From SZAS-103 sp038226665 (GTDB lineage: Bacteria; Pseudomonadota; Gammaproteobacteria; Xanthomonadales; Xanthomonadaceae): a stretch of DNA of 64,000 nucleotides. How positions within the stretch are numbered: the stretch's first letter is position 1; each line of letters opens with the position of its first letter. Positions 1 to 8,173 of this stretch are shown piece after piece. The notes under the pieces are model-generated. The model made no database searches. It saw only the letters and a program-made list of their open reading frames with translations, and was not told the DNA's origin. The position numbers and the translations under genes are program-made. The stretch spans positions 15,524 to 79,523 of the forward strand of contig JBBRQI010000013.1 of the NCBI GenBank assembly GCA_038226665.1. Reading direction: 5' to 3'.

Positions 1-551
1 TCGCGACGCGAATTCGCGATCACCGACACGGCCGCGCGTAACGCCTCGTCCAGCGATTCGACGGGAGCAAGCACGAGCAATGGCGCAGAAGGCGGGCGCT
101 CCTCGAACGGCGCGAGCTGCAACCGCATCGCCTGGTGGCGGATGCCCGCCTCCTCGAATTCGTCGCCATGGGGCAGAAATCCGTACTTCGTGTAGAACCC
201 GACAGCATCGATCTGCGCATTGAGTTCGACTTCGGGCCAGCGCTGCACGCGTGCCGCGTCGATCAGTGCGACCAGCAATGCTGGGCCGACGCCGCGTCCG
301 CGCCATTCGCGCAGCACGCCGAGGCGACCGATCTTGCGTTGCGGCGTGAGCCGGCCCGTGCCGATCGGACGGTTCTCGAGATCGCGCGCGATCACGTGCT
401 GACAGATCGGATCGAGCGCATCCCATTCCAGTTCGATTGGCACCTGCTGCTCAATCACGAAGACAGGTTCGCGCACGTGGCGCAGATCCTGGAAATCAGT
501 GCGGTAGTCGGCCGGCTCGACGCGAAAATCGGAAGTCAGTGCATGGGTCAT
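1..551 (-). CDS. GNAT-family N-acetyltransferase, C-terminus cut by window edge
   Basis: Read leftward from ATG at 551, the frame stays open to base 1, so the 3' end lies outside the window. The first ~145 residues are an ElaA/YjcF-like acetyltransferase fold. The acetyl-CoA loop REWRGRGVGPAL is at ~81-92, and the closing segment typical of the subfamily (GIRHQAMRL) is at ~136-144. About 35 further residues follow (PLLVLAPVESLDEALRA...), beginning an extra C-terminal domain whose identity cannot be judged here. The ATG overlaps the stop of roxA as ATGA, so the two are probably co-translated at the end of the long minus-strand unit. Substrate unknown. Confidence 0.85.
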   Translation of the reverse strand, partial: MTHALTSDFRVEPADYRTDFQDLRHVREPVFVIEQQVPIELEWDALDPICQHVIARDLENRPIGTGRLTPQRKIGRLGVLREWRGRGVGPALLVALIDAARVQRWPEVELNAQIDAVGFYTKYGFLPHGDEFEEAGIRHQAMRLQLAPFEERPPSAPLLVLAPVESLDEALRAAVSVIANSRR

Positions 552-1750
552 CGGCGCTTCCCCCTGGACGGACGCTGCAACGCGTAGCTGCCGCCCATCG
601 CCAGCGCGATCACGGCTTCCTGCGCATCCGCATCGAGCGTGTCGAACTCGGCGGCATCGATCGCCAGCGCACCCGCAAGTTGACGCGCCGATGCAAGGCC
701 CATCGGATAGGCCCCGCCACCGATGAACAGCATTGTGTTCCGGCCCTGGCGCGTCCATGCGCTGCGCACGAATGGATGTCGCATCAGCGCGCCACCCTCG
801 GCAAGCGTCTTGAGTATCTTGTCAGCAGTCGGCGGCTTCGGCGGCGCAGCGACATCCGCGCTGCGGTACGCGCTGATGTAGCTGCCGAACCAGGTCGCCA
901 GCGCGGCGTCATCGGCTTGCAAGGCAGCGAGCGCGCGACGCACACGGGCGAGCGCGTCATCGTCGATCTCGTAACGATCGGAAGCCATGGCCAGATCGGG
1001 ATCGGCATAGCGCGCTTCATCGCCGGATTTCTCTGCCAGGTGTTCGGCGAAATCCACCAGCAATTCCGCCTCCGATGGAGCGCGCATCCCGATCGAATAG
1101 GTCAGGCAGGCATCCACCGCGACACCGTGATGAGGCACGCCGGGCGGCAGGTACAACATGTCACCGGGTTCGAGCGTCCACGCGTGCGTCGGTTTGAATT
1201 CGCGCAACAGCTTCAGTTCGGCATCATCGCGGAATGCCGTCGAAGCGTTCGGGTCAGTGCTGATCTGCCAGTGGCGCTTGCCGAGGCCTTGCAGCAAAAA
1301 CACGTCGTACTGATCGACATGCGCGCCGACCGAACCGCCGGGCGCGGCGAAGCTGATCATCACGTCATCGATCCGCCAGCGCGGCAGGAAGTCGAAACGC
1401 TCGAGCAGGGCGCGCACGTCGGTGTCCCATTTGTCGACGTCCTGCACGAGCAGGGTCCAGTCCTTTGTCGGCAGCTTCGGGAATTCTTCTTCTGCGAACG
1501 GGCCGTGGCGCAAGGTCCACTGATCCTTCTTGCGATCGTACCGGACGATGCGCGACAACGCGGCTTCCTCGCAGGCGAGTCCGGCGAGATCTTCGGGCGA
1601 CAACGGCGAGACGAACTCCGGGAACGCGTTACGGATCAACAGCGGGCGTTTCTGCCAGTAGTCGCGCAGGAATTGTGCAGGCGGCATGCCGAGCAGGTCG
1701 CCCGCGTTGGCATGCACTTCAAGAGGCAGTCGTGCGGACTCTGGTTTCAT
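548..1750 (-). CDS. roxA: Ribosomal protein uL16 3-hydroxylase RoxA (YcfD), cupin/JmjC-like oxygenase
   Basis: 400 residues from ATG 1750. It matches E. coli YcfD closely: N-terminal FLRDYWQKRPLLIRNAF, then the metal-binding segment VGAHVDQYDVFLLQGLGKRH carrying the His-X-Asp iron ligands, and the distal His in GVPHHGVAVDACL. YcfD is an Fe(II)/2-oxoglutarate oxygenase that hydroxylates an arginine of ribosomal protein uL16. A GTG at 1786 in the same frame would add 12 residues, but those bases belong to the vestigial paralog upstream, and YcfD proteins start near the WQKRP segment. Its ATG overlaps the TGA of the preceding 39-codon remnant, and its own stop overlaps the GNAT start, suggesting coupled translation throughout. 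Confidence 0.93.
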   Translation of the reverse strand: MKPESARLPLEVHANAGDLLGMPPAQFLRDYWQKRPLLIRNAFPEFVSPLSPEDLAGLACEEAALSRIVRYDRKKDQWTLRHGPFAEEEFPKLPTKDWTLLVQDVDKWDTDVRALLERFDFLPRWRIDDVMISFAAPGGSVGAHVDQYDVFLLQGLGKRHWQISTDPNASTAFRDDAELKLLREFKPTHAWTLEPGDMLYLPPGVPHHGVAVDACLTYSIGMRAPSEAELLVDFAEHLAEKSGDEARYADPDLAMASDRYEIDDDALARVRRALAALQADDAALATWFGSYISAYRSADVAAPPKPPTADKILKTLAEGGALMRHPFVRSAWTRQGRNTMLFIGGGAYPMGLASARQLAGALAIDAAEFDTLDADAQEAVIALAMGGSYALQRPSRGKRR

Positions 1751-1866
1751 TCGCGGATTGTCGCGCAGTTCGCTGCGCTCAGCCACGCGCTCGCGGCGCA
1801 GAACGTCGTCGCGCGCAGCACGTTGCGGCGCTTGAGTCCGGCCAGGAACGAAGGCTGGTCGCTCAT
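1747..1866 (-). pseudogene. Vestigial N-terminal fragment of an FlgO/TPR membrane-protein paralog (39 codons)
   Basis: ATG 1866 opens a 39-codon frame containing FLAGLKRRNVLRATTFCAAS. This is nearly the same as the start of the intact neighbour at 3661 (FFAELKRRNVLRAATFYAAS). After the first membrane-entry residues (SAWL) the frame leaves the family sequence and ends with TGA at 1747, overlapping the roxA ATG as ATGA. The fragment lies only 13 bases after the stop of the intact paralog. It looks like the scar of a fifth tandem copy whose body was deleted. It could still serve as a leader peptide coupling translation into roxA. Confidence 0.7.
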
Positions 1867-1879
1867 GGACGCGGCCACC

Positions 1880-3661
1880 TCATGACGCCACCGCCTCTTT
1901 GCGCGTGGCGAAGATCTTGTCCATCAGCGCCTGGAAGCGTGGGTCGTCGCGTAGCGGCGTGAACCACGGAAGAAACCAGGCGTTGAGCAGTGGCTGCGAA
2001 CGGTCGCGATAGGCATAGTCGAGTGCGGCGAATGCGGCATTGTTCTCGCCAAGAGCGGCATGAATCGCGGCGATATCGCTGCCGTCGACGTAGCGAGTGC
2101 GCGCCGCGATTTCCAGTTGCGCAAGAATCCGACGAGCTTGCGCGGAGTCGCCGGCATGCGCATGGCAGATAGCGGCTGCGAAGTCCGGTTGATCGCCGTT
2201 AGCTTTCTGCGCAACGACGGAGCGGTCGATGCAATCCTTCCAACGGCCAGCGACCGCGTACGCGTACACCATGGGATCGGAGAGATAGAAAAAGCCCGGA
2301 TCGGAGGCATGGATGCGTCGCGCGAGATCGAGCACGCCGTCGGAATCTCCTGCGGCTGTGGCCGCCCACATTTCCGTGTACAGATTCCATGGATTGCGAG
2401 GGTCGAGTTTCTCCGCGATATGCGACTCGGCTCGCGCAGCGGCCGGATTGTGCTCACCTTGCAGGCGATAGAGGCCGAGGAACATGTGCGCATCCGCGGA
2501 GCCGGGGTTGAGCGCGACCGCACGTTCGGCCTCGATTTTGGACGCGGGAAAATCGTGCTTGTCCGCCATCAGGGCGTAGCCGAGAAAGGCATGGCCATCG
2601 GCGAGATTCGGATCCAGTGCCACGGCCTTCTCGGCGGCGCTTTTCATCGCGGGGTACAAGTCGATCGGCGCGCGATAAGCATCGGACAGGAAGGCGTAGG
2701 CCGACGCCAGTCCGGCCCAGGCGGCGGCGTAGTTAGAATCCTCGGCGATCGCCTGGTTGTACAGCACCACCGCCTGGTTCAGATCGGCCTCGTCGCTGTG
2801 CTCGGCCAGCGTTCGTGCCTGCAGGTACAGATCGTGCGCATGCGCGCTGGTGGTCGCGATCGCCACCAGTGGCTGCCCCGCGGCGTCGCCGAGCTTGACG
2901 GCCAGCGCCTTGCTGACGGCTCCGGAAATGTCGTCCTCGAGCGCGAACAGACTGCCGAACGCGCGATCGTACCGGTCAGACCAGAGTTGCGCGCCAGTCA
3001 CCGTGTCGATCAACTCGACGCTGATCCGCAGGTTGCTCCCGTCGCGCTGCACCGTGCCGGAAAGCAGACTGCCGACGTTCAAGGCACGACCGACTTTTCC
3101 GGCATCCACGTCGCGACCACGGAACTGGAACGACGAAGCGCGTCCGATGACTTTCAGTCCGTGCAGCTTCGACAGCGCATTGAGTACTTCCTCGCTGATG
3201 CCGTCGCCGAGGTAGTCGTCCTTGGGATCGCTGCCCAGATTGACCAGCGGCAGCACCGCGATGGATTTGCCCGGAACGGTCGACTCGTTCTTCCCGGATT
3301 CGGCGACTGCATCCTTGCGCAGTACAAACTGATTCGTCAGCAGCAGCACGACCGCCAGTGCGAGCACCGCGATGATCCAGCGATCAAGCTTCTTGCTTGT
3401 CTCGCGCATAACGGATTCATCAGAATGCACCTCGCTTTCGCGCTGGATGCCTTGCGGCGTCCATTCGTAGAACCATGCGAGCAGCATCGCGAACGGGAAG
3501 CCGATCGCGGCGGCGATCACGATCCAGCGCACCACCCAACTGTCGATGCCGAAAAATGGAAACACCTGGGTCGCGACCTGCACGATCAGCCACGCGCTCG
3601 CAGCGTAGAACGTCGCCGCGCGCAGCACGTTGCGGCGCTTGAGTTCGGCGAAGAAGGTCAT
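1880..3661 (-). CDS. FlgO/TolB-like domain and TPR membrane protein (paralog 4)
   Basis: 593 residues. The conserved N-terminus ELKRRNVLRAATFYAASAWL leads into two membrane helices (~13-35, 45-68) and a third at ~92-112. The FlgO-like module follows at ~132-255, marked by KSIAVLPLVNLGSDPKDDYL, DGISEEVLNAL and the LSGTVQRDGSNLRISVELID segment. TPR-like helices fill 270-590. Relatives carry this module fused to winged-helix, kinase or cyclase domains; none is present here. The start overlaps the stop of the DUF6090-like gene upstream (ATGA at 3658-3661). Function unknown; a periplasmic or envelope-facing scaffold or sensor is an inference only. Confidence 0.8.
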   Translation of the reverse strand: MTFFAELKRRNVLRAATFYAASAWLIVQVATQVFPFFGIDSWVVRWIVIAAAIGFPFAMLLAWFYEWTPQGIQRESEVHSDESVMRETSKKLDRWIIAVLALAVVLLLTNQFVLRKDAVAESGKNESTVPGKSIAVLPLVNLGSDPKDDYLGDGISEEVLNALSKLHGLKVIGRASSFQFRGRDVDAGKVGRALNVGSLLSGTVQRDGSNLRISVELIDTVTGAQLWSDRYDRAFGSLFALEDDISGAVSKALAVKLGDAAGQPLVAIATTSAHAHDLYLQARTLAEHSDEADLNQAVVLYNQAIAEDSNYAAAWAGLASAYAFLSDAYRAPIDLYPAMKSAAEKAVALDPNLADGHAFLGYALMADKHDFPASKIEAERAVALNPGSADAHMFLGLYRLQGEHNPAAARAESHIAEKLDPRNPWNLYTEMWAATAAGDSDGVLDLARRIHASDPGFFYLSDPMVYAYAVAGRWKDCIDRSVVAQKANGDQPDFAAAICHAHAGDSAQARRILAQLEIAARTRYVDGSDIAAIHAALGENNAAFAALDYAYRDRSQPLLNAWFLPWFTPLRDDPRFQALMDKIFATRKEAVAS

Positions 3662-4509
3662 GGCCGTTCCGTCGCGAAGGCGCGCAGATGTTCCATGATG
3701 TCGCGGTTGTTGCTGGTCAGGTCCACCAGGCGGGTTTCGAGATCGGTGATGCGCAAGCGCAGAAACGGTACGATGTTTGGATTGGATCGGAGCGCTTTCG
3801 CGGCTCCGGCGATGTCCTGCGCGGACAGACCAGTCCTGCAGGGATAGTCAAGATCGCCGTGGATCGCGGCGTAGTCGCCGGTGCGGACATAGCGGTCGCC
3901 GCAGCGCTTGCCCAGCGCGCGCTGCACATCATTCGAAAGGCTCATGCGGAAGGCTTCGCGGTAGCGCGACTGCATGCCTTCGCGCACAGTATTTTCAATG
4001 GTGGGGATGTTGTAGAGACGCATCGCAGTGTCGCGCAGCGTCTGGTCATGGATCAGGCCGATGGTGCCGGTCGAGATCAGTTCGTCGTAGGTAGAACGGC
4101 GCCGCAGTCGATTCTTGTACTGGGTGGCGCGATAGGCGCTGACCAGCAGGGCCTCGTCCGATATCGCGGCCTTGCTTTCCAGTGCGTTGACTGCCTGATT
4201 GGCATTGGCGAGCACTTCGCGGTTGTAGGCGATCAGTAATTGGTAGCCCCAGTCCTCCTCGCGCAGATCGGCCTTCAGGCGCGCGGTGAACTCGGCCGAT
4301 TGCTGGTCGGTCGCTCGGCTCTGGTTCCAGTTCGACGCCTGCATGCCAATGAACACGCCCACGATGACGATGACCAAGTCGACGACGATGGTGGTCCAGT
4401 GCAGGTGCTTCACGCGCTCCGCAACATGGCGCGGCTTCGAGTCCGCCGCAGCAGGGCTGGTTTGCGGAGGCTCTTGCGGTGTCTGGATGGGGTCGTCGGC
4501 AAGGCTCAT
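3658..4509 (-). CDS. DUF6090-like single-pass membrane protein
   Basis: 283 residues from ATG 4509. A Pro/Gln-rich cytoplasmic tail (~1-35) precedes one strong membrane helix (WTTIVVDLVIVIVGVFIGMQ, ~39-58) ending in ASNWNQ, the hallmark of DUF6090-type proteins. A long helical domain follows (TARLKADLREEDWGYQLLIA and onward). A frame extension to 4632 overlaps the upstream gene and is rejected: ATG 4509 sits in an ATGA overlap with the stop of paralog 3. It also overlaps the start of paralog 4 at 3661. This is the only member of the cluster that is not an FlgO/TPR paralog. Role unknown. Confidence 0.75.
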   Translation of the reverse strand: MSLADDPIQTPQEPPQTSPAAADSKPRHVAERVKHLHWTTIVVDLVIVIVGVFIGMQASNWNQSRATDQQSAEFTARLKADLREEDWGYQLLIAYNREVLANANQAVNALESKAAISDEALLVSAYRATQYKNRLRRRSTYDELISTGTIGLIHDQTLRDTAMRLYNIPTIENTVREGMQSRYREAFRMSLSNDVQRALGKRCGDRYVRTGDYAAIHGDLDYPCRTGLSAQDIAGAAKALRSNPNIVPFLRLRITDLETRLVDLTSNNRDIMEHLRAFATERP

Positions 4510-6392
4510 GGCTTGGCTGTCTCCACGCGTGGCGGATACGCGATGGTTTGTGGCGGTGGCCAATGCAAACCGGATTCGGCGAGCCGGGCCTTGAAATTGG
4601 GCGTGGCATCGAGGTCGAAAGGCGCACCGCACAGGCAGTCGGCGGTGAGTACGGCCAACAGGAAGGGTCCGGCCGGTCGTGCGTCGATCACGGCGGCTTG
4701 GCGGTTGGCTTCGGCGCGGTTACCGGACAGCGCCGCCTCGATCGCATCGGCATTGCCCCAGAATTTGAAGATCGACTTGCTGCGATCCACGGATTGCAGG
4801 CGGGTGTGGATGCTTGCTGCGTTCTCGCCAGTGGCCGCGCCGACGAAGACCTCAGCCGTGTAATGGCTTTCGTCCATCACATCCATCGCCGCGAGCTCCG
4901 CCCTGGCCGCGTCGATGCGGCCCAGCATCAGCAGCGCCTGTACGCGCGACAGGCCATACGCAGGCACGCCGCCTCGCGCCTTCTCGGCAGCCGCGAAAAC
5001 GGCAAGGGCCTGTTGCGCGCGTCCGCCCGCGAGCGCGGCCCGGGCCCGACTGTTGAAGTTGATGCGATTGAGGGGGTCGCACGCGCTGGTTCGCTTGCCG
5101 AGGTTCTCGATGCGATCGGCGTAGCCAAACGCGCTGGCGAACACCGGCAGCCAGTCCGGATTCCTGCACCCGGGATGCTTGAGCGCCGCATCGATCTGAT
5201 CGGCCAGGCCATGCCAGTCGTCGCTGACCAACTGCCGCTCCACGAGCGTCAGCAGGCGTTGCTGCTCGTCGTGGCTGTTTTGCGCGGTCAACCCGTAATA
5301 ACGCATCGCCTGGCGTTGCGCATCGAGCAGCTCCGCGCGTGGTCGGTCGTCCGCCAGCAGGATGTGGTCGTAGAGATCGGCCGACGCGAAGTACGCCTGT
5401 GCAAACCCCGGCTCCAATGCGATGGCCTTGGCGAACTCGACGTTGGCCAGGCGCAGGCCCTCGATGGCGTCGTGGCTGTGTTCCGGGTCGTGCGCGTCGT
5501 CGTACAGCTTCAAGCCCTTCTGGTAGGCGATGTAGGCATCGACATTCTCCACGCCATCCTCACGCATGCGCGCACGCTGCTTGTCGTCGAGCACGACTTT
5601 GAGCGTACCGGCTACCTGTTCGGCGATATCCAGTTGCACCGCCAAGCTGTCTTTCAGCGTCCGGTCGTAGGTCTGCGCCCACAGCTGGAAGCCGTCCGAC
5701 GCGCGGATCAGTTGCGCGGAGACGCGGGCGCGGTCGCCTTCGCGGCGCACGCTGCCTTCGAGAATGTTGGCGACGCCCAGCCGCGCGCCGATCGTGCGCA
5801 CATCGACATCCTTGCCCTTGAACTGGAACGACGACATGCGTGCGACGACCTGCATGCCGTCGATGCGCGACAGCGAATTGAGGATTTCCTCGGACAGGCC
5901 GTCGGAAAAGAATTCGTTGTCCTTGTCGGCGGAAAGAGTTTCGAACGGCAATACGGCGATCGAGCGCGGATTGGTTTTGGCTTGCGTCGCTTCGGCGCGG
6001 GCGACGTGCGCCGTCGTCTGCGCGACCAGGACCGTATCGCGGCGTGGCGCGAGCACGAACTTGTCGAACGCGAAGTAGCCGATCGCCAGTGCCGCCACGA
6101 CCAGCAGCACGCGATCCATGCTCCGCGCGGTTTGCGGGGCGATGGATTCCTGCGGCGATACGTCCGCGTCGCGCTTGATGCCATCGGGCGTCAACTCGAA
6201 GACCCAGCTCACGATCAGCGTCGGCACGAATCCGATCGCAAGAACGATCACGATGCTGCGCGCGATCCACTCGGGCGCGCCGAACATCGGCAGCACGGTT
6301 CCCGCAACCTGCACGAGCAGCCAGGCACCGACCAGATACAAGCCCGCCATGCGGATCACATTGCGGCGCTTGAGCTCGGCGATGAATATCAT
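4506..6392 (-). CDS. FlgO/TolB-like domain and TPR membrane protein (paralog 3)
   Basis: 628 residues. It starts IFIAELKRRNVIRMAGLYLV, almost identical to paralog 1. Membrane helices are at ~13-35, 45-65 and ~95-112, then the FlgO-like module (RSIAVLPFETLSADKDNEFF, SDGLSEEILNSL, ILEGSVRREGDRARVSAQLI) and C-terminal TPR-like repeats. The ATG at 6392 was preferred over an in-frame extension to 6542 because it lies in an ATGA overlap with the preceding stop and matches the family start. Paralogs 1 and 3 share more sequence through the first ~115 residues than either does with 2 or 4, suggesting recent duplication of that pair. Confidence 0.8.
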   Translation of the reverse strand: MIFIAELKRRNVIRMAGLYLVGAWLLVQVAGTVLPMFGAPEWIARSIVIVLAIGFVPTLIVSWVFELTPDGIKRDADVSPQESIAPQTARSMDRVLLVVAALAIGYFAFDKFVLAPRRDTVLVAQTTAHVARAEATQAKTNPRSIAVLPFETLSADKDNEFFSDGLSEEILNSLSRIDGMQVVARMSSFQFKGKDVDVRTIGARLGVANILEGSVRREGDRARVSAQLIRASDGFQLWAQTYDRTLKDSLAVQLDIAEQVAGTLKVVLDDKQRARMREDGVENVDAYIAYQKGLKLYDDAHDPEHSHDAIEGLRLANVEFAKAIALEPGFAQAYFASADLYDHILLADDRPRAELLDAQRQAMRYYGLTAQNSHDEQQRLLTLVERQLVSDDWHGLADQIDAALKHPGCRNPDWLPVFASAFGYADRIENLGKRTSACDPLNRINFNSRARAALAGGRAQQALAVFAAAEKARGGVPAYGLSRVQALLMLGRIDAARAELAAMDVMDESHYTAEVFVGAATGENAASIHTRLQSVDRSKSIFKFWGNADAIEAALSGNRAEANRQAAVIDARPAGPFLLAVLTADCLCGAPFDLDATPNFKARLAESGLHWPPPQTIAYPPRVETAKP

Positions 6393-8173
6393 GGTTTCCC
6401 CATGCAGAGCTTCGCGTAGTGCGGGTCGGTCGCCTTGATCTTTTTGACCAGTGCGATAAATCCCGGATCGCAATGCAACTGGCCCAACGCAAGCTGCATG
6501 ACCGCCCATTCGGACATGCCGGCCCGGTCCGTGTAAGCCCATGCTTGCAGATTCGACAGCGCCAACTGCGATTCGCCGAGCCGGACCAGCAGCGATGTGA
6601 TCACATAAGGCTGGAATGCATTGCCGCTTTTGGGATCGTTGGAACTTTGCGGCAGGAAGGTGGCCAAGCGCACCGCCACCGCATGACGATCGCCATGGCC
6701 TTGCAACGCATCGAAGACCAAGCCCACTTGCGTCTGCGCACCGGGGTTGGTCACGGCAGCATAGCGGGCGAACAGCGTCCGGGCCTGGCTGAAATCACCT
6801 AGATCAAGCGCGGCAAATCCGGTCGACTCCAGGCAAGCGTGGTTATCGGGTGCCAACTTCAGAATCGGCTCGCACAGCGCTTTGGCATCGGCATAGCGGC
6901 CCAGCGCGATCAGCGCCATGCCGTGGTTGTTGGCGATGATCGACGATCTTGGGTCAAGCACGGATGCGCGTTCGAGTGCAGCAATGCCGGGTTCCAGTTG
7001 TCCGCCACTCCACAGCGAATTGCCAAGCCACTGATACGCCGACGCAAACGAAGGACGCAGCGCAATGGCGCGTCGATACAGCGCCTCCGCAGTCTCGCGC
7101 CGGCGATCCCCATCGGCGAGGTAGCCGAGCGCGATATACGGCTCGGGCAGCGTCGGATCAAGACTCAGAGCGCGCTCGGCATTGTCCGCGGCCCTTGCAA
7201 GGGCGTCGTCGTAGCCGATGCGCGCGCTCCAGTCGGGAAGGATCACATAGACGAGTGCCTGACCAGCGTAGGCATCAGCAAATGCGGGGTCGCTGGCGGC
7301 GGATTGCTCGAATTGTTTGAGTGCCTGCCAAAGATTGTCTTCACCGCGTGCCTGCCAGAGCTCTAGCCCACGCAGATACGCATCGTGGGCCTGGACGTTT
7401 CGCGTCCCCTTGCTCGGAGCCGTCGCCACGCGGCCAACGATTTTCACCTTCAACTCGTCGGCAATTGCCTTGGCGATTTCGTCCTGGATCGCGAAGATGT
7501 CCTTGAGGTCGCGGTCGTAGGTTTGCGACCAGACATGGAATCCGTTGCTGGCATCGATCAGTTGCGCGGTGATGCGTACACGTTCGCCCTGCTTGCGCAC
7601 GCTGCCTTCCAGAACCATACGCACCTTCAATTCGCGAGCGATCTCCGGCACTTCCTTGTTGCCGTCTTTGAACGCGAACGACGAGGTGCGCGCGGCGACC
7701 TGCAACGCCGGAATCTGCGCGAGCACGTTGAGGATTTCCTCGCTGATGCCGTCGGAGAAATACGCGTTGTCCTTGTCGCCGGACATGTTGACGAATGGCA
7801 GCACGGCAATTGAGTGCGGGTTGGTGGCTGTCGTTGCCGTCTGCTGCGCGTCAGCCGCACTCGATGCCATCGATTGGGGCGCGTGCGCCGTCCGCCATGC
7901 CAGTCCGCCGCCCAGCGCAATCAGGATTGCCAACAGAAGCATTTCGCTGCGCGACAATCGTTGCGCGCCACTTTCGCCGTGATACCAGGCCAGCACCAAT
8001 GTCACAAAAAAACCAATCATCGCCACCACGATTGCGACCCGCGACACCGTGTGCGACCAGTCGTAGCTCTCCACCATGAAGCCGATCGCCTGCAGCAACA
8101 CCCACGCGCCCGCCGTATAGCCAAGCGCCCACTGTGCGATCTTGCGACGCCTGAGTTCCGCGATCAGGCTCAT
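6389..8173 (-). CDS. FlgO/TolB-like domain and TPR membrane protein (paralog 2, divergent N-terminus)
   Basis: 594 residues from ATG 8173. The N-terminus (SLIAELRRRKIAQWALGYTA) differs from its neighbours, but the layout is the same: two membrane helices to ~60, a third at ~78-95, then HSIAVLPFVNMSGDKDNAYF and DGISEEILNVLAQI. The LEGSVRKQGERVRITAQLID segment follows, and TPRs fill the rest (e.g. DPTLPEPYIALGYL). The frame could be extended to 8761, but that overlaps paralog 1 entirely. ATG 8173 and the upstream TGA form ATGA. Function unknown; the tandem context suggests the paralogs work together or have diverged for related ligands. Confidence 0.8.
   Translation of the reverse strand: MSLIAELRRRKIAQWALGYTAGAWVLLQAIGFMVESYDWSHTVSRVAIVVAMIGFFVTLVLAWYHGESGAQRLSRSEMLLLAILIALGGGLAWRTAHAPQSMASSAADAQQTATTATNPHSIAVLPFVNMSGDKDNAYFSDGISEEILNVLAQIPALQVAARTSSFAFKDGNKEVPEIARELKVRMVLEGSVRKQGERVRITAQLIDASNGFHVWSQTYDRDLKDIFAIQDEIAKAIADELKVKIVGRVATAPSKGTRNVQAHDAYLRGLELWQARGEDNLWQALKQFEQSAASDPAFADAYAGQALVYVILPDWSARIGYDDALARAADNAERALSLDPTLPEPYIALGYLADGDRRRETAEALYRRAIALRPSFASAYQWLGNSLWSGGQLEPGIAALERASVLDPRSSIIANNHGMALIALGRYADAKALCEPILKLAPDNHACLESTGFAALDLGDFSQARTLFARYAAVTNPGAQTQVGLVFDALQGHGDRHAVAVRLATFLPQSSNDPKSGNAFQPYVITSLLVRLGESQLALSNLQAWAYTDRAGMSEWAVMQLALGQLHCDPGFIALVKKIKATDPHYAKLCMGKP

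Noticed and set aside
437..1885. Long plus-strand open frame of 482 codons opposite roxA
   Set aside because: It is antisense to a well-recognised gene, shows no domain and is rich in Arg/Ala/His, as expected of a shadow frame in GC-rich DNA.
2060..3847. Plus-strand open frame of 595 codons opposite paralog 4
   Set aside because: Shadow of the FlgO/TPR gene; no family similarity and no ribosome site.
4479..6419. Plus-strand open frame of 646 codons opposite paralog 3
   Set aside because: Antisense shadow of the paralog; composition typical of a GC-driven open frame.
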